A stretch of 64,000 bases of DNA from Pseudomonas sp. Irchel s3f7. Lineage in GTDB: Bacteria > Pseudomonadota > Gammaproteobacteria > Pseudomonadales > Pseudomonadaceae. Shown here one piece after another: positions 8,568 to 16,946 of this stretch. How positions within the stretch are numbered: position 1 is the stretch's first letter; each line of letters begins with the position of its first letter. A program made the translations under genes and the position numbers. The stretch lies in NCBI RefSeq assembly GCF_900187615.1, contig NZ_FYDO01000028.1, forward strand, positions 1-64,000. The letters run 5' to 3'. The notes beneath the pieces were generated by a model, which saw only the letters and a program-made list of their open reading frames with translations, searched no databases and had not been told where the DNA came from.

Positions 8568-9527
8568 ATGGAACATCGTGAGGCGCTGCTAGCGCTGCGA
8601 ACCTTTCTTTCAACGCAGATTCTCGGCCAGGAAAAACTCATCGAGCGCTTGCTCATCGCCCTGCTTGCCGACGGCCACATGCTGGTCGAGGGTGCCCCTG
8701 GCCTGGCCAAGACCAAGGCCATCAAAGAACTCGCTGAAGGCATCGAAGCCCAGTTCCATCGCATCCAGTTCACTCCGGACCTGTTGCCGGCCGACATCAC
8801 CGGCACGGAAATCTATCGTCCGGAAACCGGCAGCTTCGTGTTCCAGCAAGGCCCGATTTTCCACAACCTGGTGTTGGCGGACGAAATCAACCGTGCTCCG
8901 GCCAAGGTTCAGTCGGCATTGCTCGAAGCCATGGCCGAGCGTCAGGTCAGTGTCGGGCGCAGCACGTATGAGTTGTCACCGCTGTTTCTGGTGATGGCCA
9001 CGCAGAACCCGATCGAGCAGGAAGGCACCTATCCGCTGCCCGAAGCCCAACTCGACCGTTTCCTGATGCACGTCAAAATCGGTTTCCCCGATGCCACCGT
9101 CGAACGCCGCATCCTGCAGCAGGCCCGGGGCGAAGCCCTGAACGGCGAAACCAAACCCGAGCGCCGGGTCAGTCAGCAGGCAATCTTCGCCGCACGCAAG
9201 GAAATCCTCGGTTTGTACATGGCCGACGCCGTGGAGGAATACCTGGTGCAACTGGTCATGGCCACGCGCACCCCGGCCAAGTTCGACCCGGAAATGGCCG
9301 AGTGGATCGCCTACGGCGCCAGCCCTCGCGGCTCCATTGCCCTGGACCGCTGCGCCCGCGCCCATGCCTGGCTGGCCGGTCGTGACTTCGTCAGCCCCGA
9401 AGACATTCAGGCCGTGCTGTTCGACGTACTGCGCCACCGCATCATTCTTTCCTTTGAAGCCGAAGCCGCCGGCATCGATCAGGACCGGGTGGTCCAGCGG
9501 ATTCTCGACGTCGTAGCCGTCGCTTGA
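8568..9527 (+). CDS. MoxR-family AAA+ ATPase
   Basis: The 319-residue product carries Walker A GAPGLAKTK (residues 42-50), Walker B LVLADEINRA (101-110) and the sensor segment MATQNPIEQEGTYPLPEAQLDRF, all diagnostic of MoxR ATPases. These act as chaperone-like ATPases with von Willebrand A partners, often in envelope stress tolerance or metal insertion. It heads a six-gene block of DUF58, DUF4381-like, two VWA and BatD-like genes, which supports that role. AGGA lies about 12 bases before the chosen ATG. The immediate downstream gene starts within 6 bases of this stop. Confidence 0.93.
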   Translation: MEHREALLALRTFLSTQILGQEKLIERLLIALLADGHMLVEGAPGLAKTKAIKELAEGIEAQFHRIQFTPDLLPADITGTEIYRPETGSFVFQQGPIFHNLVLADEINRAPAKVQSALLEAMAERQVSVGRSTYELSPLFLVMATQNPIEQEGTYPLPEAQLDRFLMHVKIGFPDATVERRILQQARGEALNGETKPERRVSQQAIFAARKEILGLYMADAVEEYLVQLVMATRTPAKFDPEMAEWIAYGASPRGSIALDRCARAHAWLAGRDFVSPEDIQAVLFDVLRHRIILSFEAEAAGIDQDRVVQRILDVVAVA

Positions 9528-9532
9528 CCCCG

Positions 9533-10477
9533 ATGAATGCGATCCTGCCGCCCGAACCGGGCATCCGCGTCAGCCTCGCCGAGCTGATCGAGATGCGCCA
9601 TCGCGTGCGTGAAGTGCAGTTGTTCTCCACACCGAGCCAGCGCAGCCCGCTGATTGGCCTGCACCACTCCAAGTTGCGCGGACGCGGTGTGGACTTCGAT
9701 CAGGTGCGGGTCTATCAGGCCGGCGACGATGTGCGCACCATCGACTGGCGCGTGACTGCCCGGACGCAGGAGCCACATACCAAGCTGTTCCATGAGGAGC
9801 GCGAGCGGCCGATTTTCATCATGGTCGAACAAAGCCGCCGACTGTTTTTCGGCTCGGGGCTGATGTTCAAATCCGTGCTCGCCGCTCAAGCTGCGAGCCT
9901 GATCGGCTGGGCCGCGCTGGGTCATAACGACCGGGTCGGCGGGCTGGTGTTCGGCGACAACGAGCACTACGAGATCAAGCCCCGACGCAGCAAACAAAGC
10001 CTGCTGCAACTGCTCAACCGGCTCGTGCGGGTCAACCAGTCACTGCACACCGAAAGTGAGCCGGACCGCGATGCCTTTGGCATTGCCCTGCGCCGCGCCC
10101 GAGAGGTTTCGCGCCCGGGCAGTCTGGTGATCGTGATCTGCGACGAACGTGCCCTTTCAGACAGTGCCGAACAACAATTGAGCCTGTTGTCGCGACATTG
10201 CGACCTGTTGCTGCTGCCACTGTCCGATCCGCTGGATCATGCCCTCCCCGCCGCCGGACTTTTGCGCTTCGCCGAGCGCGGCGCGCAACTGGAACTCGAC
10301 ACCCTCAATTTCGAACTGCGCCAGACGTATCGCGCCCAGGCCGAAGTGCGGATCGCCCGCTGGGAACTGCTGGCGCAGAAATTGCGCGTATTGATGATGC
10401 CTTTGAGCACCCAAAGCGAGATGGTCGAGCAACTGCGCGAGTACCTGAACCCACAGAATGCGGGGAAAGGACGATGA
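9533..10477 (+). CDS. DUF58 domain protein
   Basis: The product is 314 residues and carries the DUF58 hallmark YQAGDDVRTIDWRVTAR near residues 58-74, followed by a VWA-like region in which the usual metal-site motif is replaced by VEQSRRL. DUF58 proteins are encoded beside MoxR ATPases and probably form their substrate-adaptor complex. I chose ATG 9533 (MNAILPPEPG); a TTG at 9524 overlapping the moxR stop is an alternative. There is no strong Shine-Dalgarno, so translation is probably coupled to moxR. The stop overlaps the next gene by 4 bases. Confidence 0.88.
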   Translation: MNAILPPEPGIRVSLAELIEMRHRVREVQLFSTPSQRSPLIGLHHSKLRGRGVDFDQVRVYQAGDDVRTIDWRVTARTQEPHTKLFHEERERPIFIMVEQSRRLFFGSGLMFKSVLAAQAASLIGWAALGHNDRVGGLVFGDNEHYEIKPRRSKQSLLQLLNRLVRVNQSLHTESEPDRDAFGIALRRAREVSRPGSLVIVICDERALSDSAEQQLSLLSRHCDLLLLPLSDPLDHALPAAGLLRFAERGAQLELDTLNFELRQTYRAQAEVRIARWELLAQKLRVLMMPLSTQSEMVEQLREYLNPQNAGKGR

Positions 10478-10968
10478 GCGGACTCGATCAACTGCAACCG
10501 CTGATTCTCCCGCCTCCGATCGGTTTCTGGCCGCCGGCGCCGGGCTGGTGGTTGCTGTTGTTATTGCTGCCACTGATAGGTTTCGGTGTGTGGAAGCTGC
10601 CGAGTTTCTTTCCGAAAAAGCAGCCTGTGGTACGCGCCGAACAATCGCTCGACCCAGTGCGTCTCGCCGCGCTGGCGGAACTGGCGCTGATGCCAAAACC
10701 CTACGATGGCGCGCCCGCCGGTGCGTGGTTGCAGCAACTGAACGGCTTGCTCAAGCGTTTGTGCCGCAACCATTACCCCTACAGCCAGAGCCACACGCTC
10801 AACGGACGTAAATGGCTGGCATTCCTCGATAACCGCTGCCCCGCGGCGGGACTGACGCGCTGGATGGTGCTGGTGGAAGGCGCCTACAAACCCGAATGCA
10901 AACTCGACGACAAGGCCATCGCTGGCCTGACCCAAGCCGTCGACACATGGATTCGCAAGCATGTTTGA
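10474..10968 (+). CDS. DUF4381-like membrane protein of the MoxR/Bat operon
   Basis: The product is 164 residues, with a proline-rich N-terminus (LILPPPIGFWPPAPGW), one transmembrane helix around residues 26-45 and a cytosolic tail of about 115 residues. This layout fits the DUF4381 proteins found between DUF58 and BatA-type genes. The ATG overlaps the preceding stop (ATGA) and has GGGGAAAGGA just upstream. The stop lies 8 bases inside the next gene. It is probably an inner-membrane accessory of the VWA complex; its biochemical role is not known. Confidence 0.85.
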   Translation: MSGLDQLQPLILPPPIGFWPPAPGWWLLLLLLPLIGFGVWKLPSFFPKKQPVVRAEQSLDPVRLAALAELALMPKPYDGAPAGAWLQQLNGLLKRLCRNHYPYSQSHTLNGRKWLAFLDNRCPAAGLTRWMVLVEGAYKPECKLDDKAIAGLTQAVDTWIRKHV

Positions 10969-12043
10969 ATTCGCCTGGCCGTGGATGTTCGCCCTGTTGC
11001 CGTTGCCTTGGCTGATGCGCCTGGTGTTGCCGGTGGCCGACAGCGGCGAACCCGCACTCAAGGTCAGTTTCCTCAGCGACCTCGAAGGCCTCGCCGGGCG
11101 CCGTGCCCGGGCCAATCTGCCAGCGTGGCGGCAACAGGCACCGTTCATGCTGATCTGGTTGTTTCTGTTGGTGGCCGCGGCGCGCCCGCAATGGCTCGGC
11201 GAGCCACTACCCATTGCCGCCAGTGGCCGTGATTTGCTGGTGGCTGTGGACGTCTCCGGCTCGATGGACTTCCCGGACATGAAGTGGCAGGACGAAGAGG
11301 TCAGCCGGCTTGAGCTGGTTCAGCACTTGCTCGGCGACTTCCTTGAAAACCGTGAGGGCGATCGCGTCGGTCTGATCCTGTTCGGCAGTCAGGCTTACGT
11401 GCAGGCACCGCTGACGTTCGATCGACGCACTGTTCGCGTGTGGCTCGATGAAGCGCGCATCGGCATCGCTGGCAAAAATACCGCCATCGGCGACGCCATC
11501 GGTCTAGCCCTTAAACGCCTGCGCCAACGCCCGGCGCGAAGCCGTGTGCTGATTCTCGTCACTGACGGCGCCAACAATGGCGGCGAAATCGACCCGCTCA
11601 CCGCTGCGCGACTGGCCGCCAAAGAAGGTGTAAAAATCTACCCGATCGGCATCGGCGCCGATCCGGAACAAAGCGGTACCGTCGGTTTTCTCGGCGTCAA
11701 TCCGAGCCTGGACCTGGACGAACCGGCCCTTCAGGCCATCGCTGCGGCCACCGGCGGCCAGTATTTCCGTGCCCACGATGCCAAGGAGTTGCAGGCGATC
11801 AAGGACACCCTCGACCAGCTGGAACCGGTGACTCAGCAACCGACCCAGGCCCGCCCGGCCCAAGCGTTGTATCACTGGCCGCTGGCCCTGGCGCTGTGGT
11901 TGAGCCTGTTGCTGGTGGGCCGCACGCTCTGGCCGGACAATCCGCTGCAACGCCTGATGACCAAACAAATGTTCGCTCAAACGCAACTGTTGCCTGACTG
12001 GCGCGAACGACTCAAACGCCTGCGTCTTCGGAGGCGAAGATGA
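10961..12043 (+). CDS. BatA-like von Willebrand A membrane protein
   Basis: The product is 360 residues: two N-terminal membrane helices (about residues 5-25 and 60-75), a VWA domain with an intact metal-binding motif DVSGS (D97, S99, S101), and a C-terminal helix near 303-325. The intact site implies divalent-metal-dependent protein binding in the periplasm or at the membrane face. Placement next to MoxR, DUF58 and a second VWA gene is the Bat (aerotolerance) arrangement. It overlaps both neighbours, so the operon is translated as a unit. Confidence 0.92.
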   Translation: MFEFAWPWMFALLPLPWLMRLVLPVADSGEPALKVSFLSDLEGLAGRRARANLPAWRQQAPFMLIWLFLLVAAARPQWLGEPLPIAASGRDLLVAVDVSGSMDFPDMKWQDEEVSRLELVQHLLGDFLENREGDRVGLILFGSQAYVQAPLTFDRRTVRVWLDEARIGIAGKNTAIGDAIGLALKRLRQRPARSRVLILVTDGANNGGEIDPLTAARLAAKEGVKIYPIGIGADPEQSGTVGFLGVNPSLDLDEPALQAIAAATGGQYFRAHDAKELQAIKDTLDQLEPVTQQPTQARPAQALYHWPLALALWLSLLLVGRTLWPDNPLQRLMTKQMFAQTQLLPDWRERLKRLRLRRRR

Positions 12044-13779
12044 GTGCGTTGTGGCCGTTCTGGTTCCGACCCTGGTGGTTGCTGTTGTTGCCGCTGCTTG
12101 GCTGGCTGCTGTGGCAACTCTGGCACCGCAAGAAGCGCGCCGGGCGCTGGCAAATGATTCTGCCGCCTGCCTTTCATGCCGCGCTGCTCAGTGGCGGCGA
12201 CGGCCGCGACAGCAAGTTGCCATGGATCGCCCTGGGTCTGGCGTGGATGTTGACCGTACTCGCCCTGTTGGGGCCGGGCTGGACTCGCGTCGAACAGACC
12301 AGCCAGAAACCCGCCGACCCACTGGTGGTAATTCTTGAACTGACGCCGGAAATGCTCGCCACCGACGTGACGCCGAATCGACTGGAACAGGCCCGACGCA
12401 AACTGCTCGACCTGTTGCAGGCCCGCAGCGACGCCCAGACCGCGATCGTCGTCTACGCCGGCAGTGCGCACACGCTGGTGCCGCTGTCGGATGACCTGTC
12501 CACCAGCCGCAACCTGCTCGATGCGCTCAAGCCATCACTGATGCCCGAGGCCGGCCATCGCGCCGACCTGGCCGTGGACAAGGCCCTGAACCTGCTGCAA
12601 CAGGGCGCCCTCGGTGACGGTCGGATCCTGTTGATTGGCTCGTCACTGACGGAACAGGAGCGCCAGGGCATTCGCCGGGCAATGCGCGGTCAATCGACAG
12701 AGTTTTTGATGCTTGGCATCGGCACCGCCGAAGGGTCGCCGATCACTCAGGAGGACGGCAGCTTCCTCAAGGACGAACAGGGCGCGATCCTGGTGTCACG
12801 TCTGGACGAGCCGGGCTTGAAGTCCTTTGTCAACGACCTGGATGGACGCTATCGCCACGCGCGCCTGAGTGATAGCGACTTGCGCGCCCTCGGCCTGCTC
12901 GACGGTCCGCGCACCCTGCGAAACGATGGCCAGACGTTGCGCCTCGACACTTGGGCGGATCAGGGTTACTGGCTGCTGCTTCCGCTGTTGCTGCTCGCGG
13001 CATGCGCGGGTCGCCGTGGCTGGCTGTTCTGCCTGCCGCTGCTGTTCGCGTTGCCGCAACCCGTCTATGCATTCGATTTCGAAGACCTGTGGCTGCGCCC
13101 CGATCAGCAAGGCCTGCATTTGCTCAAGAAAAAACAGCCGGCTGAAGCTGCGCAGCATTTCGAAGACCATCAATGGCAAGGCGTGGCACTCTATGAAGCC
13201 GGTGATTACGCCGCAGCCGCCGAACGCTTCGCCGAAGGCGATGACGCCCACGCCCACTACAATCGGGGTAACGCCCTCGCAAGAAGCGGTGAGCTGGAGG
13301 CTGCGCTCGACGCTTATGAACAGGCACTGGAACGGCAACCGGATTTGCGCCCGGCCCTGACCAACAAGGCGTTGGTAGAAAGTCTGCTCAAGCTGAAAAT
13401 CGATCCGACGGCCCCTGAACCGGAGAAAACCCCGAGCACCCAGCCCGATATCGATCCGCCCCCTGCACCACCAAGCGCCGCCATCGAGCCATCGAACAGC
13501 GACGAAGCCAGTGCCGAGGGCAAACCAGCCGAGCCGGGCGACGAGCCACCGCCCACCGCACCGCCAAAACCCGGTTCCAATGAAGTCCCGGGCAGCGAAC
13601 TGGGTGATGAGCAACACACCACGCCGCCCTTGCGTCCCGTCACCGACAGCCTTGAAGGTGAGCAGCGCCAGGCACTGGAGCAATGGCTACGGCAGATCCC
13701 GGATGACCCCGGTGAATTGCTCAGGCGCAAATTCTGGTACGAACAGCAACAACATCAGGATCAGGAAAATACTCGATGA
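12040..13779 (+). CDS. BatB/BatC-like protein: VWA with degenerate metal site plus TPR
   Basis: The product is 579 residues: helices near residues 10-25 and 62-78, a VWA-like domain, another hydrophobic stretch near 305-345, TPR repeats about 375-455 (NRGNALARSGELEAALDAYE) and a Pro/Glu-rich tail. In effect BatB and BatC functions are fused. The canonical DxSxS is replaced by ELTPE (residues 100-104) although the following ATDVTPNRLEQAR is conserved, so metal binding is probably lost. The ATG overlaps the batA-like stop by 4 bases and the stop overlaps the next ATG by 4 bases. Confidence 0.9.
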   Translation: MSALWPFWFRPWWLLLLPLLGWLLWQLWHRKKRAGRWQMILPPAFHAALLSGGDGRDSKLPWIALGLAWMLTVLALLGPGWTRVEQTSQKPADPLVVILELTPEMLATDVTPNRLEQARRKLLDLLQARSDAQTAIVVYAGSAHTLVPLSDDLSTSRNLLDALKPSLMPEAGHRADLAVDKALNLLQQGALGDGRILLIGSSLTEQERQGIRRAMRGQSTEFLMLGIGTAEGSPITQEDGSFLKDEQGAILVSRLDEPGLKSFVNDLDGRYRHARLSDSDLRALGLLDGPRTLRNDGQTLRLDTWADQGYWLLLPLLLLAACAGRRGWLFCLPLLFALPQPVYAFDFEDLWLRPDQQGLHLLKKKQPAEAAQHFEDHQWQGVALYEAGDYAAAAERFAEGDDAHAHYNRGNALARSGELEAALDAYEQALERQPDLRPALTNKALVESLLKLKIDPTAPEPEKTPSTQPDIDPPPAPPSAAIEPSNSDEASAEGKPAEPGDEPPPTAPPKPGSNEVPGSELGDEQHTTPPLRPVTDSLEGEQRQALEQWLRQIPDDPGELLRRKFWYEQQQHQDQENTR

Positions 13780-15416
13780 CCCGCTTCACCGCTTTATTGC
13801 TCGCCCTGCTGATTTGGGCAGTACAGGCCCAGGCTGGGGAGCTGGTTGCCAGTGTGGATCGCAGTCGCCTGAGTTCAGGCGAAACAGTCGAACTGACCCT
13901 GGAATCCACCGATGTCACACAGTTCGGCAAACCTGACCTGATACCACTGGAACCGCTGTTCGACGTGCGCGGCACTCGCCAGGTCAACCAGTTGAATACC
14001 CTCAATGGTGACAATCGGGCCACCACGCGATGGATCATCACCCTGCTGCCCCGCCAAAATGGCAGCGTGGTCATTCCCTCACTGCAACTGGGCGACCTCC
14101 AGAGCCAGCCGATCACCCTGCAAGTGATCGAGAGCGAAACACCCGATAACCCGAACAAACGCGCGCCGGTGTTCATTGACGCCAGCCTCGATCAAAGCAG
14201 CGTCTACGTGCAGGCTCAGGCCATATTGACCCTGCGCGTCTACCATTCGGTGTCTCTGTACGACGACAGTAGCCTGCCGCCTCTGCAAATTCCCGACGCG
14301 CGCATCGAATCACTGGGTGACCCGCGCACCTACGAAAAAGACATCGACGGCCTGCGCCACGGGGTGATCGAAAAGCGCTATGCAATCTACCCGCAACACA
14401 GCGGTGAGCTGATTATTCCGGCCCAGAACTTCAGTGCCGCGCTCGTTGCCGCACAGGCGCAACACGACTCTGGCGCTCAGGATCCGAGGTCCGGCAAACT
14501 GATGCGCGTCAGTTCCACTGAGTTGCTGCTGACCGTCAAGGCCAAACCCGCGACCTATCCGGCCGACGCCCCTTGGCTGCCTGCGCGCAGCCTGTCCCTG
14601 AGCGAAAGCTGGAATCCGGAACCGGATCGCGCACAGGTCGGCGACTCGCTGACCCGCAGCCTGATCGTGAAAGCCGATGGATTGGCCAGCACGCAATTGC
14701 CGCCCTTGCCCGGCACAGAGGTCGCCGGGCTGCGCCGCTACCCCGATCAGCCGGTGCTCGGCAACCAGAACACCGAACGGGGTCTGGTCGGCAGTCGGGA
14801 AGACCGTGAAGCCCTGGTGCCGACCCGTACCGGCGCCGTTGACCTGCCCGGCGTCGACGTGGTGTGGTGGAACACCTTTGAAGATCATCTGGAACACAGC
14901 AGCCTGCCCGCCCGCACGCTGCTTGTGGCGGTCAATCCGAGCCTTGTAGTCGATACACCGGCCAGCACCTCACCCGTCGAATCCAGTGCCGACAGCGGAA
15001 CACTCTGGCGCTGGAAACTCAGTACGCTGATCCTCGCCTGCACCACCCTGCTCGGCTTCGGTCTCTGGTGGCGCGGTCGCTGGAAACCGGCGCTCCTGCG
15101 CACGGCCCAAACCGGCCCGAGCCCGCGCACCGTGCTCGACGACCTCAAGCGCGCCTGCCAGGCCAACGACTCCCACGCCACCCGCCAGGCCCTCGATGCC
15201 TGGGCCCGGCAACAACCGGAAACCCTGGCCGACATGGCCGCACGATTCGTCCCCCTGTCCGACGCCCTCGACGGCCTGAACGGCGCGCTCTACAGCGAAA
15301 CCGGCCAGCACTGGCAAGGCGAAGAGCTGTGGCGTGCGATCAAGGCGATTCCGATTGCCGAGCGGGTTCAGGATCCGGTGGGTGACAGTGGGTTGCCGCC
15401 GCTTTATCCGAAATAG
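13776..15416 (+). CDS. BatD-like oxygen-tolerance protein
   Basis: The product is 546 residues with a cleavable signal peptide (MTRFTALLLALLIWAVQAQA), a long beta-rich periplasmic region and a single transmembrane helix near residues 411-430 (LSTLILACTTLLGFGLWW), followed by a cytosolic tail of about 110 residues. This is the BatD layout. It is the last gene of the block that starts with the MoxR ATPase and overlaps the VWA/TPR gene by 4 bases. The family is linked by name to aerotolerance; the exact activity is unknown. Confidence 0.9.
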   Translation: MTRFTALLLALLIWAVQAQAGELVASVDRSRLSSGETVELTLESTDVTQFGKPDLIPLEPLFDVRGTRQVNQLNTLNGDNRATTRWIITLLPRQNGSVVIPSLQLGDLQSQPITLQVIESETPDNPNKRAPVFIDASLDQSSVYVQAQAILTLRVYHSVSLYDDSSLPPLQIPDARIESLGDPRTYEKDIDGLRHGVIEKRYAIYPQHSGELIIPAQNFSAALVAAQAQHDSGAQDPRSGKLMRVSSTELLLTVKAKPATYPADAPWLPARSLSLSESWNPEPDRAQVGDSLTRSLIVKADGLASTQLPPLPGTEVAGLRRYPDQPVLGNQNTERGLVGSREDREALVPTRTGAVDLPGVDVVWWNTFEDHLEHSSLPARTLLVAVNPSLVVDTPASTSPVESSADSGTLWRWKLSTLILACTTLLGFGLWWRGRWKPALLRTAQTGPSPRTVLDDLKRACQANDSHATRQALDAWARQQPETLADMAARFVPLSDALDGLNGALYSETGQHWQGEELWRAIKAIPIAERVQDPVGDSGLPPLYPK

Positions 15417-15464
15417 CCCCCATCCTGATGGCAATGAATTTTGGCTGGGATCAGATGTTTTTCC

Positions 15465-15584
15465 GTGGCGAGGGAGCTTGCTCCCGCTCGGCTGCGCAGC
15501 AGTCGTCATTCGGCTCGCACAATATTCATCAAAGGTCTCAAGGGGGCAGCTTCGCCGCCCAGCGGGAGCAAGCTCCCTCGCCAC
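15465..15584. repeat. REPIN-like inverted pair (GTGGCGAGGGAGC family)
   Basis: The left arm GTGGCGAGGGAGCTTGCTCC and right arm GGGAGCAAGCTCCCTCGCCAC are inverted copies. A less conserved spacer between them contains an inner CTGCGCAGCAG palindrome. A near-identical element lies at 21239-21354. This family differs from the GTAGGAGC family used elsewhere in the window. Confidence 0.85.
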
Positions 15585-15701
15585 AGGCATAAGGTTCCAA
15601 AACATCCACCGAGCGACAGGACTTTTTTGCCAGTAAACTCCTCCCCTTTCGCCGCCTTCATTTTCCACGCGGCCATCACCTATTTTGTAGCGGAGTCCGC
15701 C

Positions 15702-16946
15702 TTGCGCTTGTTTCACACCTCCGACTGGCATCTCGGGCAGAACCTGCACGGCCAGGATCGCGATTTCGAACACGGCTGTTTCCTCGACTGGCTGCTGCGT
15801 CAATTGAAGCTGGACCAGCCTGATGCGCTGCTGATTGCCGGCGATATCTTCGACACGGTCAACCCGCCGGTCAAAGCCCAGGAGCGTCTCTACGACTTCA
15901 TCGTCAGCGCCCACGAACAACAGCCGTTACTGACCATCGTGATGATTGCCGGCAACCACGATTCCGGCTCGCGCATCGAACTGCCCGCGCCGTTGATGCG
16001 CCGTTTGCGTACCCATGCGTTGGGTCGGGTGTTGTGGCTCGATGACGGTCAATTGGACGCCGAGCGCCTGTTGCTGCCCTTGCCCGATGCCAGTGGTGAA
16101 ATCACCGGCTGGTGCCTGGCGTTGCCGTTCCTGCGGCCCGCCGAAGTCACCGGCGCGCATTTGGGCGACAATTATTTGCGCGGCATCGGCCAGGTGCATG
16201 AATGGCTGATCGAAGCGGCCAATGCCAAACGCCAGAAGGGTCAGGCCCTGATCGCCATCAGCCACGCGCACATGGCGGGCGGATCGGTATCGGAAGACTC
16301 CGAGCGCAGCCTGATCATCGGCAACGCCGAGGCCCTGCCCGCCAGCCTGTTCGGGCCGAGTATCAGCTACGTCGCCCTCGGTCACTTGCACAAGCCACAG
16401 AAGGTCAACGGCGAAGAACGCATTCGCTACTGCGGTTCGCCGATTCCGTTGTCGTTTTCCGAGATCGGTTATCAGCATCAGATTCTTCACGTCACGCTCG
16501 ACGGCGAAACCCTGGTCAGCGTCGAGCCGAAACTGATTCCCCGCGCAGTCAATTTGCAGCGCATCGGCCCGGCACCGCTGGCGGACATCCTCCTGCAACT
16601 GGCGGACCTGCCGAACATCGACCTGCTGGCCGATCTCCAGCGTCAACCGTGGCTCGAAGTACGGGTGCATCTTGACGAGCCGCAGCCGGACTTGCGCCAC
16701 CAAGTGGAAACCGCCCTGCAAGGCAAAGCCGTGCGCCTGGTGCGCATCGCCGCCGAGTACGCCGGCAACGGCAGCCGTGACGGTGCAGACGATGGCAACG
16801 CGTTGATCGAACTGGACCAGCTCACGCCCCAGGAACTGTTCAGCCGTGCCTGGCAAGACAATTACGGCAGCGAGGTCGACGAACAGACCCTCAAGGACTT
16901 TGCCGAGCTGTTGCAGGACGTACAAATGGAGAGCGAACAGCCATGA
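15702..16946 (+). CDS. sbcD: Exonuclease subunit SbcD
   Basis: This is the Mre11-type nuclease subunit of the SbcCD complex, which cleaves hairpins and processes double-strand ends. The product is 414 residues. Metallophosphoesterase motifs are all present: DWH (residues 8-10), GDIFDT, GNHDSG, SHAHMAGG and GHLHKPQ. The start is a TTG (giving MRLFHTSDWHLG) preceded by CGGAG about 8 bases upstream; longer in-frame starts would add a non-homologous leader. The stop overlaps the sbcC ATG by 4 bases. Confidence 0.95.
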   Translation: MRLFHTSDWHLGQNLHGQDRDFEHGCFLDWLLRQLKLDQPDALLIAGDIFDTVNPPVKAQERLYDFIVSAHEQQPLLTIVMIAGNHDSGSRIELPAPLMRRLRTHALGRVLWLDDGQLDAERLLLPLPDASGEITGWCLALPFLRPAEVTGAHLGDNYLRGIGQVHEWLIEAANAKRQKGQALIAISHAHMAGGSVSEDSERSLIIGNAEALPASLFGPSISYVALGHLHKPQKVNGEERIRYCGSPIPLSFSEIGYQHQILHVTLDGETLVSVEPKLIPRAVNLQRIGPAPLADILLQLADLPNIDLLADLQRQPWLEVRVHLDEPQPDLRHQVETALQGKAVRLVRIAAEYAGNGSRDGADDGNALIELDQLTPQELFSRAWQDNYGSEVDEQTLKDFAELLQDVQMESEQP

